Made by a program: the position numbers and the translations under genes. The notes beneath the pieces were generated by a model. It saw only the letters and a list, made by a program, of their open reading frames with translations. It was not told where the DNA came from and did no database searches. Shown here piece by piece: positions 53,691-64,000 of a stretch of 64,000 nt of DNA; position 1 is the first letter of the stretch, and each line of letters starts with the position of its first letter. Source of the stretch: Trichoplax adhaerens (Eukaryota; Placozoa; Uniplacotomia; Trichoplacea; Trichoplacidae). The DNA lies in assembly GCF_000150275.1 (NCBI RefSeq), contig NW_002060948.1:2534180-2598179 (forward strand), given 5' to 3'.

Positions 53691-54559
53691 AGAAAATGCA
53701 ATACACATCTAACTTTTGGTTGTATTGACTTTAGCTTACGGTTAGTAACTGGCTAGTAACATCTGCACGATAATTTCTATAATTATAATTTAAGAATATA
53801 TAAGCGTAGTGAGACGCTACTGAATGAAATTTCGTTTACATGTTGGCCGAGCCTCAGACTTAATGTTGAGTAAGAAAGTATTTATTTTTTTTGTCTGTCG
53901 TTAGAAACAATGTTTTGAGGATGCAATATATACCCGGTCTAGAAGAGAATGAAGGGAAAACAAACTTGTTTATCACAACTAATAGAATATGATGGTCCAA
54001 CAACTACAGTAAAAGTGGATTTCAGCTAATAATAATAATAATATTATAACAATAACAATAACATGTTATGAATCTGGTTATCGAAAATAATTCTATAACA
54101 GGCAATCTATACCAGTACAGTTTAGTATATAATAGTACTAGTACTATACTGTAAAAATGTGCGAGCATCGTTTACTTGATTACTGTACTTTCTTACTTAC
54201 TTACTGTCACACACCACTAGTGACAAAGTAGTCTACACACGCCAATCCTTGCGGAGAACGCCACTTACTAACTTAAAGAGGCTAGATTAGTTATATCACC
54301 AAATAATTCAGTTCCAACGACTGAATACTATGGTATAATTATAGCGTCACAGATGATGTAGACGAGATAGTCAGAGATTTACTATCATTTATTACTGAAG
54401 GAATCTTGGCACCCAAGATTATAGTCTTTACAATTAAATATCAATTGATAAACTAGTTGACTATCCAACCGACTAACTAACTAAAAAGGAATCTTCACAG
54501 TACACTTCATCAGAGACAACAAAAAGCAAAGAAATTTAACCCACAACACCGGCATCATG

Positions 54560-54610
54560 GTGTGTACAGTACTGTGTACAGTACAGTACTGTACTGTATA
54601 CAGTACACGT
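54560..54610. repeat. TACAG/CTGTA palindromic cluster
   Basis: A run of GTGTACAGTACTGTG followed by TACAGTACTGTACTGTATAC, forming nested palindromes, about 700 bases upstream of NAA38. Confidence 0.75.
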
Positions 54611-54712
54611 AATGCTCTCAGCGGCTCAGTCCGAAAATATCGGATCGGATTTTTACGTATTATTTCGGATATCGGATATTTTCGCAGAACCCTGCTGACT
54701 GTGAGTACTCGT

Positions 54713-55071
54713 ACTACAAAAAGACCTGGACCGATCACACCTTGGACGGACAGACATTTTTGACCTCAACTGGTCAAAATATTGTGCCAAACACCTCGTT
54801 ATGACAGTACTTTCGTATGGAGACAATCGATTTTAAATCGACTTATTTTTTCTAAACTAAGTAATATTACATTGAATCTTATTATCTGTTACTAAGTTCT
54901 TCTTGGAAACAGTGCTATAAGATCGTCGATGTTATTTAAATCAGTACCAATGATTTAGAAAACAGACACGGAAGATCCATACTAAGTAAACCATTTTTCG
55001 ATATTTTGAAGGCTTCATTGAGTAACAAACGTCCGTCTGTCTGAGAGAGAGTGATCAGTCCAGGTCTGCTT
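54713..55071. mobile_element. candidate MITE-like inverted-repeat element
   Basis: The left arm (CTACAAAAAGACCTGGACC then GATCAC and GGACGGACAGAC, 54713-54754) is matched in reverse complement by the right arm (CTACAAGCAGACCTGGACT then GATCAC and CAGACAGACGGAC, read from 55071 inwards). The arms are about 40 bases long and imperfect, and enclose about 270 bases with no coding sequence. No clear target-site duplication is seen, so assignment as a transposon remnant is tentative. Confidence 0.5.
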
Positions 55072-55272
55072 GTAGGTCCATGGTTTTACGGTACAGTACA
55101 GACCATAAAGACCTCGACTGGGTTACACTACTGTACTACTAGGTACGCGTGTATGTGGTAGTGTACACTACTGTACATGTTGTTTAAGCAGAGCTTGGAA
55201 AACTAACTTCTGTCTTGTACTAGAGATACTGGAGAAACGATCAAGGGAAGCCATATTTTAATCAACAGCTAG

Positions 55273-56000
55273 ACATTGCCAGAAGAGAATGAAGTGATGC
55301 TGGATAAATTATTAAATAAGTTATTACAAGTTCATCTCTCAGATGGACGCGTTGTTGTCGGTAATTTCATGTGTACCGATCGTGAACTGAACATTATCTT
55401 AGGACAATGCCAAGAATATTCTTCCGCACCAGGTATTGCTTGACGGTAGGATGTTGAGGTTGTCTTGATTTATTATTACTATATTACTGGACTCATTGCC
55501 AGTCAGAAGTTGCTACAGTAGTTATTCTTATTTTGAGGGTACAGTCATGGCGCTGTAAATTGCTATTAGGATGACCATGAGATAATGACCTATGAACTAT
55601 ATTACCCATAGCTTACGGCATATCAGAGTAAAAAATAGAATCTGATAGTCTTTATAAAATCACCTATAGTAAATGTAATACGCAATAGAGCATAACGCAA
55701 AGGACTTTTCGATAAAAAATGATTCCTCCAAAAATGGAAGAAAGAGAGAGATAGAAAATGGGCTTACAGTACAAACAATGATAGTGCATAGTACCGTATA
55801 GCATATGAAGATAATTGTTATCAATATTATTCTGTAGAATTAATATTGCATTGCCGTAATGAGTTGATGATTCTCTTTTCTTGATCATTGCCTGATGGCC
55901 GATAGATCCGGAATCAACGGAGCAACCACGAACGCTTGGGCTAGCTATGATCCCGGGAAAGCACGTTATCAAAATTCAAGTTGGTATCGATGTTGACTGA
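55273..56000 (+). CDS. NAA38: NAA38 / LSMD1, NatC auxiliary subunit (5' end uncertain)
   Basis: Two exons, 55273-55432 and 55906-56000, joined in phase, encode a small Sm-like protein ending at TGA 55998-56000. NAA38 is a helper subunit of the NatC N-terminal acetyltransferase in the cytoplasm. Family features: LLNKLLQVHLSDGRVVVG (Sm motif 1), FMCTDRELNIILGQCQEY, and PRTLGLAMIPGKHVIKI (Sm motif 2). Exon 1 as drawn starts after an acceptor (ACAGCTAG) in phase 0. The first in-frame ATG inside it is 55297, which would give about 76 residues beginning MLDKLLNK and still cover the Sm fold. An upstream exon with an acidic leader, as in other animals, may exist but I did not find it. Confidence 0.9.
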
Positions 56001-57927
56001 ATGGAGATCGACTGTGTAAATTTGGCATTATTTCTGGCAGGATTTGATTGAGATTGAAAGGATCATGCGCGTATATGTATATTAATCATGTCCTGATTTT
56101 ACAAGTGCAATATAAAGATAAGGATTGAAAATTTGCAGTGTAGAGATTATAAATTAATGATGGTAGTTGTTGTTATTCCTAAAATTTTCATTAAGAACGT
56201 TATGTCCCAGTGACTTTAAGGAAAACTTAAACGACCACTGAATTGATAATAATCATGCACTAGATTATACGCTTTTGTGGCCTTTTTATATATGTATATT
56301 CGACTGTAAAATCAGAAGCGACTGTGTACTGGTTATTATTGGAGAATCCTGCTTTTTATGCTGAAGTACTAATGAATTTTACAAATATACTGTAAATACG
56401 GATATGCTTCTACTATTGGATATCATTTTCAACAGTTAATCAATCAAAAATTATATTCAATTTGTGAATTATATATTTACAACTAATAAATGACCATTGC
56501 AATTCTTCTTATATTCATCATTCGATGAGAAGCAATTAGACCAGTTTTGTAGTAATATTTACAGTGATTATATATTATTGTAAACCTTCTTGCTAACTAG
56601 ATTTAAGTGACTCAAGCGTAGTGTAAAATTAATTAGCTACTAAGATCGTCATCAATAATTTATCATAGTGCATAGCGTAGTTCAGCATGCACACCCTAAA
56701 TTGTACGACAGCATAATAATGTATGCGTATATGGTATAAATGTGTGAAGCCAAGTCTACCAAGATACGATAATAGTCATAGTAGTCGGAAATTGTTGCAA
56801 ACTGATTTACATTGGGTTATCGAAAAATGTTAATACTCCCCTTGTGAACCAGTCCTACAGCTTACTATCCTTTTAGCCATAAATTCGCCTGATCATATAG
56901 ACATTTGTTATTGACTCGTATAGGGCACTAATTTATGGTTTCAATGGCAATCACCTTGAGATCGGGTTGTATTTATTTGATAGTTAGCACTTAAAGTGTG
57001 AACTTTACAGTTTTTATATAAATTGGCTCTAGTTGATTACCAGTTTTTGACTCAAAGTTTAACTAATCACTTAAGTATAGTACTACATTAATTTCCATAT
57101 CTTTCGCTTTATATCTTTTATGCTTTCATGGAAACATTTATTTTTAATTTAATTCATAGCTATATTGATCATGAATACACTACAACTAACGTTCGATATC
57201 AATCATATACATTTTTCTTTAAACATTGTAATATATAGTAAAAAATTTACCTCCTTTGAATTTAATTCATGACTAAAATAGTACAAAAACTACCCTACCA
57301 ACTGTAAATAGCGGTCTTTGTTATCGGTATTACAAGCTAAGTTGATCATTTTTCTCGTTCAAGTAATAACCATCCGTTGGCATAAACTTTAGATAAGTTG
57401 TAGATATACTAGTACATAGCAAATTTGAGTAGCACTAGCACTACCTTACTAGCGCAATCTACCTTCCCTTTTATGGAGATTAGCCTTGGATGAATAGGCT
57501 GTAATTATGGTATACACATAATCATTAATCGCATATTATATAGGTTTATTGGGACAAAGAAATTGTCACAGAATCGTATTACAGCTTATACATTGTAACA
57601 AACTTAGTGAAGACAGCGACCAATATCACAACTTCGCCTACTTTATAATACATAAATTACAGTATAAGGTTGTAAAAGGCTATTAACAATCGAAAATGTT
57701 GCCATTCTATCCTTAATTTTAAATATGTAGTCCAAGTACAAATAAGACAATTTGTTTTAAACTAACAATAAAGCATAATAAATGTGAAATTATGGCCACA
57801 CATCTCTGTACACCAACAGTGCGGTTTGATGATTTTCCAAAATTTATAGACCTTTCAGATTTTTAACACTGTTATGAACGTTTAAATCATGATACATTAC
57901 ATTAGCTACAAGAGAGCAACACAATTG
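56001..57927. other. convergent 3' flanks of NAA38 and WDR33
   Basis: AT-rich, with no exon recognised. It contains 3' UTR sequence of both converging genes; a TTTATT near 57544 would be AATAAA for WDR33 on the minus strand. TACAGTAC palindromes are essentially absent. Confidence 0.55.
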
Positions 57928-62909
<4,982 letters not shown>

Positions 62910-64000
62910 GCTGTTCCCCAACTACGATTTCCCTAATCAATTCTCAAGTGATGTCCTGTAGACTGATAGCTGCGTCTACCAACAACAGCACTGCTACAAT
63001 AGATAGTAGATTGCTTGACTTGAAAGCAATACCAATTAGTGATAAGAATCCCTTTAACAGCTGTAATTATAAATCAAAATCAATGGAGAAATTGCAGTCA
63101 ACGCTGGACGATTTATTAGTCTTGATGAGCTCCAAACGAACGCCACCATTGCACTGTCCGCTTGCAGTCTGCGTGGTCACTGCAATCCACTCCAGTCTAG
63201 TTCAGTAGGCTGCAGTACCGTGCTGAACTGATAGGATACAGTATGTGCAGTACTACATACCGCATACACTACCCCAACTCCTCTACACTCGTCTACAGTC
63301 CAGTAGTAGAGTGTACAGTCTACAGACTACAGTACAGACGTCTCTTCTGCCCACTTTATACTGTACTATACGACAGCAAACTGGTTGAGAATGTACAAAG
63401 GGATTGAAAAGTTGATCCTCAACAATTCCAAATCATGCCAATGGACGCCGTGGAAAGCTCGACTTTTTTGCAACCTTGTGCATGCTAAATTAGCCTAGTG
63501 TACACTGTAGTGGCTCTATAGAGGTTTCTTCTTCCCTCTATGAGTGGCTCAAACAAAACGGTACTTTAACTACTACAGTAAAAGTCATCGATCGCTAGAC
63601 AAGTCATGAGATTACAGTCGAGGATCCACGGGAAATACCACCTCATCCAAGTGGGATCCAAACCCAAAAAATAAGAATTCTATTGCTTTTCACGTGAGAA
63701 CTCCAGCAAGAAGGCATGTAGAAAGCCAACTGGAATAGTAGTAGTGGTAGTAGTAGTCAATCAAGGCGCTACTATAGTGTCGTGATATACTGTAGATAGT
63801 AATATTCACAGTATGCTGTTTCACAACTTGAAATATACTTGAAACTACTCCAACGATGTTGTAAATGAACGCGCATAGGGTTGCTAACCATCATGAATGA
63901 ATCCATTAATTCATTCTTAATCAACGTATCATGCATGAATCATGATAGACTGTAGCATTCGAACAAATACCGGTACAGGTGCTACCGGCGACTACTTAAC
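62910..64000. other. 5' flank of WDR33 to window end
   Basis: No exon is recognised. A palindrome-rich stretch lies at 63226-63375, a TAG triplet run near 63736-63756, and ATGAATGAAT/ATTCATTC inverted words near 63890-63945. The minus-strand WDR33 promoter should lie just beyond 62910. Confidence 0.5.
63226..63375. repeat. ACAGT-rich palindromic cluster
   Basis: Repeated CTACAGTC, GTACAGTC, TACAGTAC and TACTGTAC words, about 320-470 bases upstream of the WDR33 start codon. Less regular than the other clusters. Confidence 0.55.

Larger units (their letters stand above)
52550..55272. other. intergenic region, kinase end to NAA38
   Basis: It contains the kinase 3' flank (AATAAA at 53685-53690), AT microsatellite-like stretches near 53418-53432, an AAT run near 54029-54045, TACAG/CTGTA clusters at 54110-54150 and 54560-54610, and an inverted-repeat element at about 54713-55071. 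A 5' exon of NAA38 may be hidden here but I could not identify it. Confidence 0.55.

Overview
The window is nuclear DNA from an animal with an AT-rich, intron-dense, compact genome. Nearly every gene is a clear animal orthologue cut into small exons by short introns, most of them about 65 to 400 bases, with GT-AG borders and matching phases. This, with the simple gene complement and many short TACTGTACAGTA-type palindromes, suggests an early-branching metazoan. A placozoan (Trichoplax or Hoilungia) is my best guess, made from style rather than from a database search.

Layout: 1-10584 is AT-rich with no recognisable gene. 10585-15188 (+) is a 17-exon gene for an uncharacterised 607-residue protein with a ubiquitin-like N-terminus, membrane helices and a C-terminal armadillo-like region. 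It converges with WRAP73 (20647-16177, -). XRN1 (32691-22383, -) follows. A palindrome-rich 2.1-kb region separates the divergent starts of XRN1 and NECAP (34839-39201, +). PRIM1 (40719-44470, +) comes next, then about 6.8 kb without a confident gene. After that lie a single-coding-exon CaMK1-like kinase (51236-52549, +), the two recognisable exons of NAA38 (55273-56000, +) and WDR33 (62909-57928, -).

The genes do not form one pathway. They are housekeeping functions: mRNA decay (XRN1), mRNA 3'-end formation (WDR33), replication priming (PRIM1), clathrin endocytosis (NECAP), N-terminal acetylation (NAA38), centrosome/spindle work (WRAP73) and calcium signalling (kinase). I reconstructed exon by exon from splice sites, reading phase and remembered family conservation. 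Total coding length is a whole number of codons for each complete gene.

Points for a second look: the ubiquitin-like/membrane/armadillo protein; palindromic TACAG/CTGTA arrays concentrated in 5' flanks; a tandem duplication that copied the TATA-containing promoter of NECAP; unusual introns in XRN1 (GC-AG) and PRIM1 (ambiguous, possibly U12-type); and a small inverted-repeat element before NAA38.
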